Shown: positions 1 to 6,266, counted from the stretch's first letter. The stretch: DNA of 10,309 nucleotides from Anaerolineaceae bacterium (GCA_009885445.1 VFKQ01000066.1:1-10309), one strand, 5' to 3'. Numbers and translations are program-made. Notes: generated by a model not told the origin, from the sequence alone.

Positions 1-2
1 AA

Positions 3-25
3 GCCGCCGTCCTCGGCGGCGTTTT
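3..25 (+). terminator. Probable terminator of an upstream gene
   Basis: A perfect 7-bp stem (GCCGCCG with CGGCGGC) closes on a 4-base TCCT loop and is followed by GTTTT. The T-run is short, so termination may be weak. The gene it would serve lies left of the window. Its sequence is also complementary over 13 bases to the next hairpin (36-57). Confidence 0.5.
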
Positions 26-35
26 GCGAGTAAAT

Positions 36-57
36 CTTGCGCCGAGGACGGCGCAAG
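36..57 (+). repeat. Inverted repeat / hairpin upstream of the pstS-like gene
   Basis: A perfect 9-bp stem (CTTGCGCCG with CGGCGCAAG) closes on an AGGA loop. The loop is complementary to the TCCT loop of the hairpin at 3-20, and bases 40-52 are the exact reverse complement of 6-18. The element lies 49 bases upstream of the ATG at 107. A small GAGC-AA-GCTC hairpin at 58-67 follows, and then a TATTTTT run. It could be a second terminator or part of a structured leader. Confidence 0.5.
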
Positions 58-106
58 GAGCAAGCTCTATTTTTACTCGTATTTGTACGGTAGAGAAATT
101 AAATTT

Positions 107-775
107 ATGAAAATCCACAGTCTCCCCGCCCTGCTCATCGTCCTCAGCCTCGCGCTCAACGCGTGCGCCTTTCAACCCCGCACGACAATCGTCACACCCA
201 ACCTTATCAACGTAGACGGCTCCGCCATCTTGCTTGACCTCGGCCTGGCATGGTCTGAACATTTCATGCACGAAAACAAAGACGTTACCATCGTCACGCA
301 AAGCAACGGCAACGAAGCCGGTTTCGCCGCGTTAACAGACAGCACGGCCAACCTCGTCGCCGCCACGCGTCTGATGACGGACACCGAAATGGACGCCGCG
401 CTCGCCAACGGCATCCACCCCATCGAGACTCTCGTCGCGCGTCAGGCCATCGCCATCATCGTCAACGCGCAAAATCCTGTCAGCGAATTAACCGTTGGAC
501 AAGTGGCCGACATCTATCGCGGAAAAATTAACAACTGGAACGAAGTCGGCGGCCGCGACGCGCCGATCACGCGCTTCGCCCCCGCGCCCAAAGCGGGTGC
601 CCGCGCCTTCTTCGTCGACGCCGTTCTGCATGACAGCGCCACCGCCAGCGCCCATGCTGACGCAATTGACCGCTACATCTTTTGGATTCTGCACGGCGAG
701 GGACAGTCCACCGCGCAACATCACGGCTTCGTGCCCATCCTCGCACTGCGCGCCACACGCACACACGCGCCGTAA
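107..775 (+). CDS. Degenerate, internally deleted PstS-like lipoprotein
   Basis: The product is 222 aa from ATG 107; a TTG at 83 in the same frame is less likely because ATG 107 begins directly at the signal peptide. Residues 1-20 form a lipoprotein signal ending in LALNAC, with Cys20 as the lipidation site. Residues 38-166 align without gaps to the intact PstS encoded at 1717, sharing NPVSEL and ADIY-x-GKINNW. The phosphate-contacting segments are lost: GSDT became GSAI, GGGSGTG became SNGNEAG, SSR became ATR, and RETNSGTH became APAPKAGA. About 78 residues are missing between roughly residues 170 and 186, so the fold of a normal binding protein of about 290 aa cannot be complete. The C-terminus (HGFVPI) again matches PstS. 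It is most likely a decaying duplicate, or possibly a repurposed surface lipoprotein that no longer binds phosphate. Confidence 0.75.
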   Translation: MKIHSLPALLIVLSLALNACAFQPRTTIVTPNLINVDGSAILLDLGLAWSEHFMHENKDVTIVTQSNGNEAGFAALTDSTANLVAATRLMTDTEMDAALANGIHPIETLVARQAIAIIVNAQNPVSELTVGQVADIYRGKINNWNEVGGRDAPITRFAPAPKAGARAFFVDAVLHDSATASAHADAIDRYIFWILHGEGQSTAQHHGFVPILALRATRTHAP

Positions 776-790
776 GCTCTTGAGCTAAAG

Positions 791-825
791 CAAAGAGCCA
801 ACTCTGCAAACGAGTTGGCTCTTTG
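791..825. terminator. Hairpin between convergent genes
   Basis: A perfect 14-bp stem (791-804 with 812-825) has a 7-base loop, TGCAAAC. It lies between the convergent ends of the pstS-like gene (stop at 775) and the first pstB (stop at 907), so it is placed to terminate both. There is no good T-run on either side beyond CTTTG, so it is not a textbook intrinsic terminator. Confidence 0.55.
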
Positions 826-875
826 TGGTTACAGGGGTTCTACGCGCGTTACGGCTTTACTGTATAAGCTGAGCC

Positions 876-904
876 GATCACTGATTACTGAAAACTGATC
901 ACTG
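876..904. repeat. Short low-complexity repeat of GATCACTG units
   Basis: GATCACTG occurs at 876-883 and again at 897-904, separated by ATTACTGAAAACT, which itself is a variant of the unit. It lies directly at the 3' end of the minus-strand pstB. It looks like dispersed intergenic filler; no function is evident. Confidence 0.5.
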
Positions 905-906
905 CC

Positions 907-1668
907 TCACCCCATGCGACCCGTAATATAAGCCTCGGTCAATTCTTCCTTCGGCTTCATAAATATTTGTGAGGTGGGCGAAAACTCCACCAGCTCCCCC
1001 AACCAGAACAAACCTGTGTGGTCAGAGACGCGCGCCGCTTGTTGCATGTTGTGCGTCACGATGACAATCGTGTAGTGCTCTTTGAGTTCGGCGATTAATT
1101 CCTCCACGCGCAATGTCGCCACCGGGTCCAGCGCCGACGTGGACTCGTCCATTAGAATCACCTCGGGCTGGATGGCAATCACGCGCGCAATACACAACCG
1201 CTGTTGCTGGCCGAGCGCAAGACTCAGCGCGTCGTCTTGCAATTTGTCCTTCACATCCTCCCACAACGCGGCGCGCTTCAGGCTAGACTCGATGATGCCG
1301 TCCAATTCGCTTTTGCTTTTCGTCATCCCCAGCACACGCGGACCAAAGGCCACGTTTTCATAAATAGATTGCGGAAACGGGTTCGGCTTCTGAAAGACCA
1401 TGCCCACGCGCTGACGCAAATCCACCACGTCTACATCCGGCGCGTAAATGTCCGCGCCGTTCAGCAAAATCTTTCCCTCCACACGCGTCTGTGCGATGGT
1501 GTCATTCATGCGGTTAAGACAACGCAAAAACGTGGACTTGCCGCAACCCGACGGGCCAATCAAGGCAGTCACTTGACGCGGCTGAACCTCCAGCGAAATA
1601 TTGAAGAGCGCGCGCTTTTCACCATAAAAGAAATTAAGGTCTTGCACGGAGATGACCGGGGAATTCAT
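907..1668 (-). CDS. pstB: Phosphate ABC transporter ATPase PstB, copy 1, with altered signature motif
   Basis: The 253-aa protein has the normal PstB length. Walker A is GPSGCGKST (38-46), the Q-loop is VFQKPNPFPQS with Gln93, Walker B ends in MDE (Asp174, Glu175), the D-loop is SALD (178-181) and the switch is His206 in VTHNMQQA. This is the motif set that powers phosphate import through PstC-PstA. The ABC signature is abnormal: where PstB has LSGGQQQR this protein reads LALGQQQR (150-157). I checked the codons (CTT GCG CTC GGC CAG). The serine that contacts the ATP gamma-phosphate is therefore Ala and the first Gly is Leu. DEP after Walker B is DES. The gene is divergent from the intact pstS (48 bp between start codons) and convergent to the degenerate pstS. 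No Shine-Dalgarno sequence is seen; a TAAAAT on this strand (1680-1675) ends 6 bases before the ATG, which suggests a leaderless message. Confidence 0.9.
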   Translation of the reverse strand: MNSPVISVQDLNFFYGEKRALFNISLEVQPRQVTALIGPSGCGKSTFLRCLNRMNDTIAQTRVEGKILLNGADIYAPDVDVVDLRQRVGMVFQKPNPFPQSIYENVAFGPRVLGMTKSKSELDGIIESSLKRAALWEDVKDKLQDDALSLALGQQQRLCIARVIAIQPEVILMDESTSALDPVATLRVEELIAELKEHYTIVIVTHNMQQAARVSDHTGLFWLGELVEFSPTSQIFMKPKEELTEAYITGRMG

Positions 1669-1716
1669 GCCAAAATTTTATCATGTCTATCAGGTTTTTC
1701 CGCTATAATCCAGTCA
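1669..1716. promoter_or_regulatory. Divergent pstB (-) / pstS (+) promoter region
   Basis: On the + strand TATAAT at 1704-1709 is a perfect -10 box, 7 bases before the pstS ATG. On the - strand TAAAAT (1680-1675) stands 6 bases before the pstB ATG. No good -35 box is visible for either, which fits activator-dependent promoters. Two TATCA words (1679-1683, 1688-1692) lie between them, but I see no convincing 11-bp-spaced TTAAC boxes like those upstream of phoB. Both transcripts would begin at or next to the start codon. Confidence 0.5.
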
Positions 1717-2589
1717 ATGAATATCCGCTGGTCACATTTACTTTTTGTTTTTTGTTTTCTGCTTTCCGCCTGCGGCGCCGATTCATCGTCAGGCTCCACC
1801 TCCCCCGCCCTCTACATTGAAAATAAAGGCTCCGACACTATCGTCAATCTCGCGCTGGCCTGGGCCGAGCGCTATCAGGGAGAACACGCCGAGGTGCGCA
1901 TCTCCGTTACCGGCGGGGGGTCTGGCACGGGCCTCGCGGCGCTGATCAACGGCACAGTGGATATCGCCAACTCGTCACGCAAAATCAAAGAGGAGGAGAT
2001 CGCCGACGCGCAGGCCAATGGCATCCAGCCTGTGGAGCACACCATCGCCCGCGACGCCATCGCGGTCATCGTCAATCCTGAAAACCCCGTCAGCGAATTA
2101 ACCCTGCAACAGATCGCGGATATTTACAGCGGAAAAATTAACAACTGGCGCGAGGTCGGCGGCGAAGACCGGCCCATCGTGCGCCTCTCGCGCGAAACCA
2201 ATTCGGGCACGCACGTTTATTTTCTCGAAACCGTTTTGCGCCTCGGCAGTAAAGAAGACAAGACCCTCTTCGCCACGAACACCCTGCTACTGCCCTCCTC
2301 GGAGGGCATCATCGCAGAAGTGCGCCAGAATCCGAATGCCATTGGTTACGATGGACTCGGCTATGTGCCCAGTGACGTAAAAACGATTGCCATCGCAAAA
2401 GCGGAGGGCGACCCATTCGTCTTGCCCTCTGCCGCAACGGTCGACGATAAAACCTACCCCATCGCGCGCGACCTCTACATGTACACCGCCGGCGAGCCGA
2501 TCGGCGCGATCAAAGATTATCTCGAATGGATTCTCTCGCCCGAAGCGCAGAATATCGTTTTGGAACTTGGGTTTGTCCCCATTAAATAA
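1717..2589 (+). CDS. pstS: Phosphate-binding lipoprotein PstS
   Basis: The 290-aa protein is the periplasmic or surface phosphate receptor of the Pst importer. Residues 1-19 are a lipoprotein signal with lipobox FLLSAC (Cys19). The phosphate-binding segments are all present: GSDT (38-41), GGGSGTG (66-72), SSR (86-88) and RETNSGTH (159-166). The family segments SELTLQQIADIYSGKI (126-141), NAIGYDGLGYV (207-217) and a C-terminal WILSPEAQ (271-278) are also present. The start at 1717 was chosen because it gives a proper signal peptide; the same frame stays open back to 1204 only because it runs antisense to pstB. There is no Shine-Dalgarno sequence, and TATAAT sits 7 bases upstream. It heads the pstS-pstC-pstA-pstB run. 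Identical 15- and 20-base stretches shared with the degenerate copy (479-493 with 2089-2103; 529-548 with 2129-2148) show that the two are duplicates. Confidence 0.92.
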   Translation: MNIRWSHLLFVFCFLLSACGADSSSGSTSPALYIENKGSDTIVNLALAWAERYQGEHAEVRISVTGGGSGTGLAALINGTVDIANSSRKIKEEEIADAQANGIQPVEHTIARDAIAVIVNPENPVSELTLQQIADIYSGKINNWREVGGEDRPIVRLSRETNSGTHVYFLETVLRLGSKEDKTLFATNTLLLPSSEGIIAEVRQNPNAIGYDGLGYVPSDVKTIAIAKAEGDPFVLPSAATVDDKTYPIARDLYMYTAGEPIGAIKDYLEWILSPEAQNIVLELGFVPIK

Positions 2590-2628
2590 TTGTCGAAAAT
2601 GATCAAGATAAAATTTCAGCCCTCTCTC

Positions 2629-2744
2629 AACGCGAATGGGCGAATACTAAAGTACGGTGTGACGCGAATTCTTTTTAAATCTATTCGCGCAATTCGCTCA
2701 CACCTGCACTTGCGCGCGATGCAAGTGTTCGCATAATTCGCGTT
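2629..2744 (+). repeat. Nested inverted repeats between pstS and pstC
   Basis: The 170-base pstS-pstC gap is highly structured. AACGCGAAT (2629-2637) pairs with ATTCGCGTT (2736-2744). Inside it, 2656-2670 pairs with 2691-2704 over 14 bp with one bulged C. A third hairpin, CACTTGC-GCGCGAT-GCAAGTG, lies at 2707-2727. The word GCGAAT or its complement recurs throughout. There is no T-run, so this does not look like an intrinsic terminator. Position after the binding-protein gene suggests a role in stabilising or separating the pstS message, as such hairpins do in other binding-protein operons; that is inference. Confidence 0.55.
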
Positions 2745-2759
2745 AAAAACGAAACAACC

Positions 2760-3656
2760 ATGCAAAAACCCCTGCACTGGCGCGAAATCATCATCACCCG
2801 TCTCATTCAAGCGAGCGGCTATTCGGCGATTCTTTTTGTGGCCGCCATCTTTTTATTTTTGATGCGCGAAGGCCTGCCCGCGCTGGGCGAAGTTAAATTC
2901 AGCGACCTGCTCGCAGTGCGCTGGTATCCGATCGAAGCTTATTTCGGAATCCTGCCGCTCATCACTGGCTCGCTGATCATCACCATCGGGGCCATGCTGA
3001 TTGCCTTTCCGCTCGGCATAGCCACCGCCGTTTACATTTCAGAAATTGCGCCGCGCTGGGTGCGCGAGATTCTTAAACCGCTGGTGGAATTATTGGCCGG
3101 ACTGCCCTCCGTCATGCTTGGATTCCTGGGCATCCTGGTTGTCTCCCCATTTCTACGCACCGCGCTGGACCTGCCAACGGGTCTGAGCGCCTTTGCCGGG
3201 TCGCTCCTTTTGGGCGGCATCGCCGTGCCGACAATTGTCAGCATCGCCGAAGACGCACTAGACGCCGTGCCGCGTTCGTATCGCGAAGGCGCCTGGGCGC
3301 TCGGCGCAACGAAATGGCAGACCATCTGGCGCGTGACTCTGCCCGCCGCCCGCTCAGGTGTGCTGACGGCGATCATGCTCGGCATTGGCCGCGCCATCGG
3401 CGAGACAATGGCTGTGATGATGGTCACCGGCAACGCGCCCGTGCTAGCCATCACGCCGGGCAGTCTCTTCGCCCCCGCGCGCACCATGACCGCCACCATC
3501 GCCGCCGAAATGGGCGAAGTCGCCAGCGGCAGTACCCACTATCACGTGTTGTTCTTCATCGGCATTGTGCTCTTTATGATTTCGCTGGCAGTCAACATCG
3601 CCGCCTCGTCGGTTGTCTTCCGCGCCAAGAAACGCGCGGAGAGGATTCTTTCTTAA
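2760..3656 (+). CDS. pstC: Phosphate ABC transporter permease PstC
   Basis: The 298-aa membrane protein is one of the two permease subunits that form the phosphate channel. About six membrane segments are visible, from the first at about 20-36 to the last at about 266-288. The coupling loop that docks on the PstB ATPase is present, with the EAA-type sequence EGAWALGATKWQTIWRVTLP (176-195), followed by GIGRAIGETMAVMMVTGN, a strong PstC/PstA hallmark. LLAGLPSVMLGFLGI (110-124) is also typical. Length is normal. No Shine-Dalgarno sequence precedes the ATG (AAACAACC), and the gene follows a structured 170-base spacer, so it may be translated less than pstS. It is followed by pstA after 43 bases. 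Confidence 0.93.
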   Translation: MQKPLHWREIIITRLIQASGYSAILFVAAIFLFLMREGLPALGEVKFSDLLAVRWYPIEAYFGILPLITGSLIITIGAMLIAFPLGIATAVYISEIAPRWVREILKPLVELLAGLPSVMLGFLGILVVSPFLRTALDLPTGLSAFAGSLLLGGIAVPTIVSIAEDALDAVPRSYREGAWALGATKWQTIWRVTLPAARSGVLTAIMLGIGRAIGETMAVMMVTGNAPVLAITPGSLFAPARTMTATIAAEMGEVASGSTHYHVLFFIGIVLFMISLAVNIAASSVVFRAKKRAERILS

Positions 3657-3668
3657 CCTAACCCCCGG

Positions 3669-3690
3669 CCTCTTCCCTAAAGGGAAGGGG
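3669..3690 (+). promoter_or_regulatory. Hairpin overlapping the pstA ribosome binding site
   Basis: CCTCTTCCC (3669-3677) pairs with GGGAAGGGG (3682-3690) around a TAAA loop, with one T-G wobble. The 3' arm supplies most of the pstA Shine-Dalgarno sequence (GGGGAG, 3687-3692), which is 7 bases from the ATG at 3700. Folding would hide the ribosome binding site. The motif also resembles dispersed intergenic filler, so the overlap could be incidental. Confidence 0.45.
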
Positions 3691-3699
3691 AGAAAATAA

Positions 3700-4559
3700 A
3701 TGAACCATTCCTCCTCCACCCGCAACCTCATCCAACGCATCGGCTTCGGCGCGTTGAGCGTGCTGGCCTTCGTCACCGTTGCGCCGATCATCGGCACCGC
3801 GCTTTATATTCTCTGGCATGGCGGCTCGGCCATCTCGTGGGAATTCCTAAGCGGCTTCCCGCGCGACGGAATGCGCGCGGGCGGAATTTTGCCCGCCATC
3901 GTCGGCACGTTCTACCTGACGGTGGGCACGGCCATCTTCTCGGTCCCGCTTGGAATCGCTGCGGCCATTTACCTCTCCGAGTACGCGCCCGATAATCGTT
4001 GGACTCGACTCATCCGCATCGCTATCATCAATCTGGCGGGCATCCCCTCGGTGGTCTACGGCCTCTTCGGGCTGGGACTCTTCGTCATCTTCCTCAAGTT
4101 TGGCACCAGCATCCTGGCCGCATCGCTGACGCTCTCGATCATGACCCTGCCCGTCATCATCAGCACCTCCGAGGAGGCTTTGCGCTCCGTGCCGCAGGCC
4201 TTTCGCACGGTGAGCATCTCGGTCGGCGCGACCCGCTGGCAGACCATCCGCCGCATCGTCTTAAAGGAAGCGCTCCCCGGAATCTTGACCGGAGTCATCC
4301 TCGGCCTTGAACGCGCCGCTGGTGAGACCGCTCCGATTCTATTCACGGGCGCGGCCTTCTTCCTGCCGCAATTGCCCAACTCCCACTCGACGCGACCATG
4401 GCCGTGCCTTATCACCTTTTTGTCATCTCGACGCAAGTACCCAACATGCCGATTCAAATTCAATATGGCACCGCGTTGGTGTTGCTGGTTTTTGTGTTGG
4501 GAATGAATCTGACTGCAACCGTGATTCGCTCAAGGGCGAGGGCAAAGCGGCAGTGGTAG
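3700..4559 (+). CDS. pstA: Phosphate ABC transporter permease PstA, frameshifted near the 3' end
   Basis: This is the second permease subunit, partner of PstC. The first 228 residues are typical: membrane segments beginning at about 13, the conserved NLAGIPSVVYGLFGLGLF (111-128), the ATPase-docking loop EEALRSVPQAFRTVSISVGA (158-177) and GLERAAGETAPILFTGAAFF (202-221). After Ser228 (codon 4381-4383) the reading frame breaks. The original frame continues with 40 unrelated residues to a stop at 4504-4506. The frame beginning CCA at 4383 instead gives PLDATMAVPYHLFVISTQVP and a last membrane segment (YGTALVLLVFVLGMNL), ending at TAG 4557-4559, exactly as PstA should. One C is missing from a C-run at 4382-4384. 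The restored protein would be 286 aa. A sequencing or assembly error is the simplest cause; a real mutation would remove the last membrane helix. The stop codon lies in the first unit of a tandem repeat. Confidence 0.88.
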
Positions 4560-4611
4560 ACAAGTAGACAAGTAGACAAGTAGACAGGTAAACAGGTAAA
4601 CAGGTAAACAC
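4556..4611. repeat. Seven tandem copies of an 8-bp repeat
   Basis: The units are GTAGACAA (three), GTAGACAG (one), GTAAACAG (two) and GTAAACAC (one), with no gaps. The TAG of the first unit is the pstA stop codon in the restored frame. The gradual change from one end to the other suggests stepwise slippage and drift. It lies in the 123-base gap between pstA and pstB. The minus strand reads as a repetitive LPVYLST peptide, which is an artefact of the repeat. Confidence 0.85.
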
Positions 4612-4682
4612 GCAATACGAAGTACGCAACACCTATCTCCTAACTCGCATCTCGCACCCCGCATCTCGCAACACACAATCAC
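4612..4682. repeat. Low-complexity spacer before pstB
   Basis: After the tandem repeat, the remaining spacer contains CGCAATACGAAGTACGCAAC-like and CTCGCA-rich sequence, with GCATCTCGCA at 4647-4656 and again at 4661-4670. There is no purine-rich ribosome binding site before the pstB ATG at 4683. I see no promoter in it. Confidence 0.45.
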
Positions 4683-5438
4683 ATGGATAAAATCCTGATC
4701 GACTCCCTCTCCCTCCAATACGCCGACGGCACAGAATCACTGCGCAACGTCAGTTTGGCGATTCCCGAGAAAGCCATCACCGTGCTTTTCGGGCCGGCGG
4801 GCGGAGGCAAGTCCACGTTGTTGCGCTGTCTGAATCGACTCAACGACCTCACCGAAGTGCGCGCCTCGTCAGGGAAAGTTTTGATTGACGGCGAAAATGT
4901 CCTCGACCCAAAAACGGACGTGATCGCCCTGCGCCGCAAAGTGGGCATGGTCTTTGCCCGTCCGGTCGTGTTGCCCATGTCGATTCGCGGCAATCTCACT
5001 TACGGACTCGAACTCGCCGGTGAGACTCGTCGCTCGCGCCTCGATGAAGCCGTGGAGCGCAGTCTGCGCCTGGCCGCGATCTGGGACGAAGTGAAAGACC
5101 GCCTCGACGAACCCGCCATCGCCCTCTCTGGCGGACAGCAACAGCGCGTTTGTCTGGCGCGCGTACTCGCCCTCCAGCCAGAGATCGTCCTTTTGGATGA
5201 ACCCACTTCGGGCCTGGATCCGATCTCGACAGGCAAAGTCGAAGCCGCATTGCAGGAACTCAAAAAGGATTACACCATCATCCTTGTTCCGCACTCCGTC
5301 CAACAAGCGGGCCGCACAGCGGATCACGCCGCGTTCTTTTTGCAGGGCGAACTCGTGGAATTTCAACCCGGCCACGGAATTTTCACCAATCCACGCGACA
5401 AACGCACGGAAGATTATGTGACCGGGCGGTTTGGGTAA
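4683..5438 (+). CDS. pstB: Phosphate ABC transporter ATPase PstB, copy 2, lacking the Q-loop glutamine
   Basis: The 251-aa protein is a PstB-family ATPase encoded with its permeases. Walker A is GPAGGGKST (37-45; the usual Ser and Cys are Ala and Gly), the ABC signature LSGGQQQR (148-155) is intact, Walker B ends in LLDE (Asp172, Glu173), the D-loop is SGLD (176-179) and His204 is present in VPHSVQQA, where VTHNMQQA is usual. The Q-loop is abnormal: PstB normally reads VFQKPNPFPMS and this reads VFARPVVLPMS, so Gln is replaced by Ala92. I confirmed the codons (TTT GCC CGT). That glutamine couples ATP binding to the permease and helps to coordinate the metal. The defects complement those of copy 1 at 907-1668. 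No Shine-Dalgarno sequence is visible. A strong terminator follows. Confidence 0.9.
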   Translation: MDKILIDSLSLQYADGTESLRNVSLAIPEKAITVLFGPAGGGKSTLLRCLNRLNDLTEVRASSGKVLIDGENVLDPKTDVIALRRKVGMVFARPVVLPMSIRGNLTYGLELAGETRRSRLDEAVERSLRLAAIWDEVKDRLDEPAIALSGGQQQRVCLARVLALQPEIVLLDEPTSGLDPISTGKVEAALQELKKDYTIILVPHSVQQAGRTADHAAFFLQGELVEFQPGHGIFTNPRDKRTEDYVTGRFG

Positions 5439-5443
5439 TCACA

Positions 5444-5480
5444 AACTTCCGAAGTCTCAGAGACTTCGGAAGTTTTTTTT
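5444..5480 (+). terminator. Intrinsic terminator of the pst operon
   Basis: A 14-bp perfect stem (5444-5457 with 5461-5474) with a CAG loop overlaps a run of eight T (5473-5480). It is the strongest terminator in the window and separates pstSCAB from phoB, which has its own promoter just downstream. Confidence 0.9.
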
Positions 5481-5486
5481 ATCGCG

Positions 5487-5529
5487 TTAACAGCCCCTTA
5501 ACATCCTCGCCTGCCCGCTATGGTATATT
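5487..5529 (+). promoter_or_regulatory. phoB promoter with two Pho-box-like repeats
   Basis: TTAACA at 5487-5492 and 5498-5503 are exact repeats spaced 11 bp, the arrangement known for PhoP boxes of Bacillus and, with a different core, for the E. coli Pho box. TATATT (5524-5529) is a good -10 box and ends 7 bases before the phoB ATG at 5537. The repeats start 37 and 26 bp upstream of the -10 box. This predicts autoregulation by PhoB and a leaderless or nearly leaderless transcript. Confidence 0.65.
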
Positions 5530-5536
5530 CGCATTG

Positions 5537-6244
5537 ATGACTGAAACTATTTTAATCGTCGAGGATGAACCCTCACTGCAAGAAACGCTGGCCTACAATC
5601 TCAAGAAGGAGGGATACGTCGTTGAAGCCGTCGGCGACGGACGCTCCGCACTCGAAGCGGCGCGGCGACTCAAACCAGATTTGATCGTGCTCGATATCAT
5701 GCTCCCCGAAATGGACGGCTTCGAAGTGGCGCGCGTTTTGCGCAAAGAAATGTCCGCCGCGATTCTGATGCTCACCGCGCGCGACGACGAGATTGACCGC
5801 GTCGTGGGTCTCGAAGTGGGCGCGGACGATTACCTGACCAAGCCGTTTTCGATGCGCGAACTGCTGGCGCGCGTCAAAGCGCAACTGCGCCGCGGCAGAT
5901 TGTTGCGCGAAGAACTTGGAAAATCAAATGAAGCCGCGCCGCATGAAACGTTGACCTTCGAAAACCTATCCATCAACCTGACACGCCGCGAAGTGACCCT
6001 CGGCGGCGAAGTGCTGGCGCTCAAACCAAAAGAATATGAACTCCTGCTCTTTTTTGCCGAACATAAAAGCCATATGCTCTCGCGCGAATTCGTGCTCGAA
6101 CGCGTCTGGGGCTGGGATTATGTCGGCGACAGCCGCACCGTGGACGTCCACGTGCGCTGGTTGCGCCAGAAGATCGAAAAGGATTCAGCAATTCCAACGC
6201 GCATTGTCACCGTGCGCGGAGGCGGGTACAGATTTGAAGGATGA
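5537..6244 (+). CDS. phoB: Phosphate response regulator PhoB (OmpR/PhoB family)
   Basis: The 235-aa protein has an N-terminal receiver domain (1 to about 118) with acidic pocket Glu9-Asp10, phosphoacceptor Asp53 in VLDIMLPEMDG, Thr80 and Lys102. A linker leads to a C-terminal winged-helix DNA-binding domain (about 138-235) with LTRREVTLGG, LKPKEYELLLFF, SREFVLERVWGWDY, the recognition-helix segment RTVDVHVRWLRQKIE, and the terminal VTVRGGGYRFEG. It is a full-length PhoB/PhoP-type activator of phosphate-starvation genes. ATG 5537 was chosen over the TTG at 5534; the -10 box lies 7 bases upstream. The stop overlaps a tiny frame (ATG 6241, six codons), and phoR begins 22 bases later. Identity as PhoB rather than another OmpR-type regulator rests on its linkage to pst and phoR and on the Pho-like boxes in its own promoter. 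Confidence 0.93.
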   Translation: MTETILIVEDEPSLQETLAYNLKKEGYVVEAVGDGRSALEAARRLKPDLIVLDIMLPEMDGFEVARVLRKEMSAAILMLTARDDEIDRVVGLEVGADDYLTKPFSMRELLARVKAQLRRGRLLREELGKSNEAAPHETLTFENLSINLTRREVTLGGEVLALKPKEYELLLFFAEHKSHMLSREFVLERVWGWDYVGDSRTVDVHVRWLRQKIEKDSAIPTRIVTVRGGGYRFEG

Positions 6245-6266
6245 AAGATGAAGAGCGATAGTTAAG

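Noticed and set aside
1204..1716. Upstream extension of the pstS frame to a 461-aa protein
   Set aside because: Residues before ATG 1717 are antisense to pstB, have no PstS homology and would bury the signal peptide; the -10 box lies directly before 1717.
2616..2810. Minus-strand 64-aa frame across the pstS-pstC gap
   Set aside because: It covers inverted repeats and the first pstC codons, and no ribosome binding site or family resemblance is visible.
3032..3499. Long minus-strand frame opposite pstC (155 aa)
   Set aside because: It is a shadow of a GC-rich coding frame; its composition is that of an antisense frame.
4381..4390. Programmed -1 ribosomal frameshift in pstA
   Set aside because: There is no slippery heptamer and no clear downstream pseudoknot; loss of one C from a C-run is simpler.
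4423..4718. Minus-strand frames rich in LPVYLST and CLLVYLST
   Set aside because: They are translations of the GTAGACAA tandem repeat and have no gene-like features.
6241..6261. Six-codon frame (MKDEER) overlapping the phoB stop as phoR start
   Set aside because: It stops before phoR and is in another frame; TTG 6267 preserves the membrane helix of PhoR.
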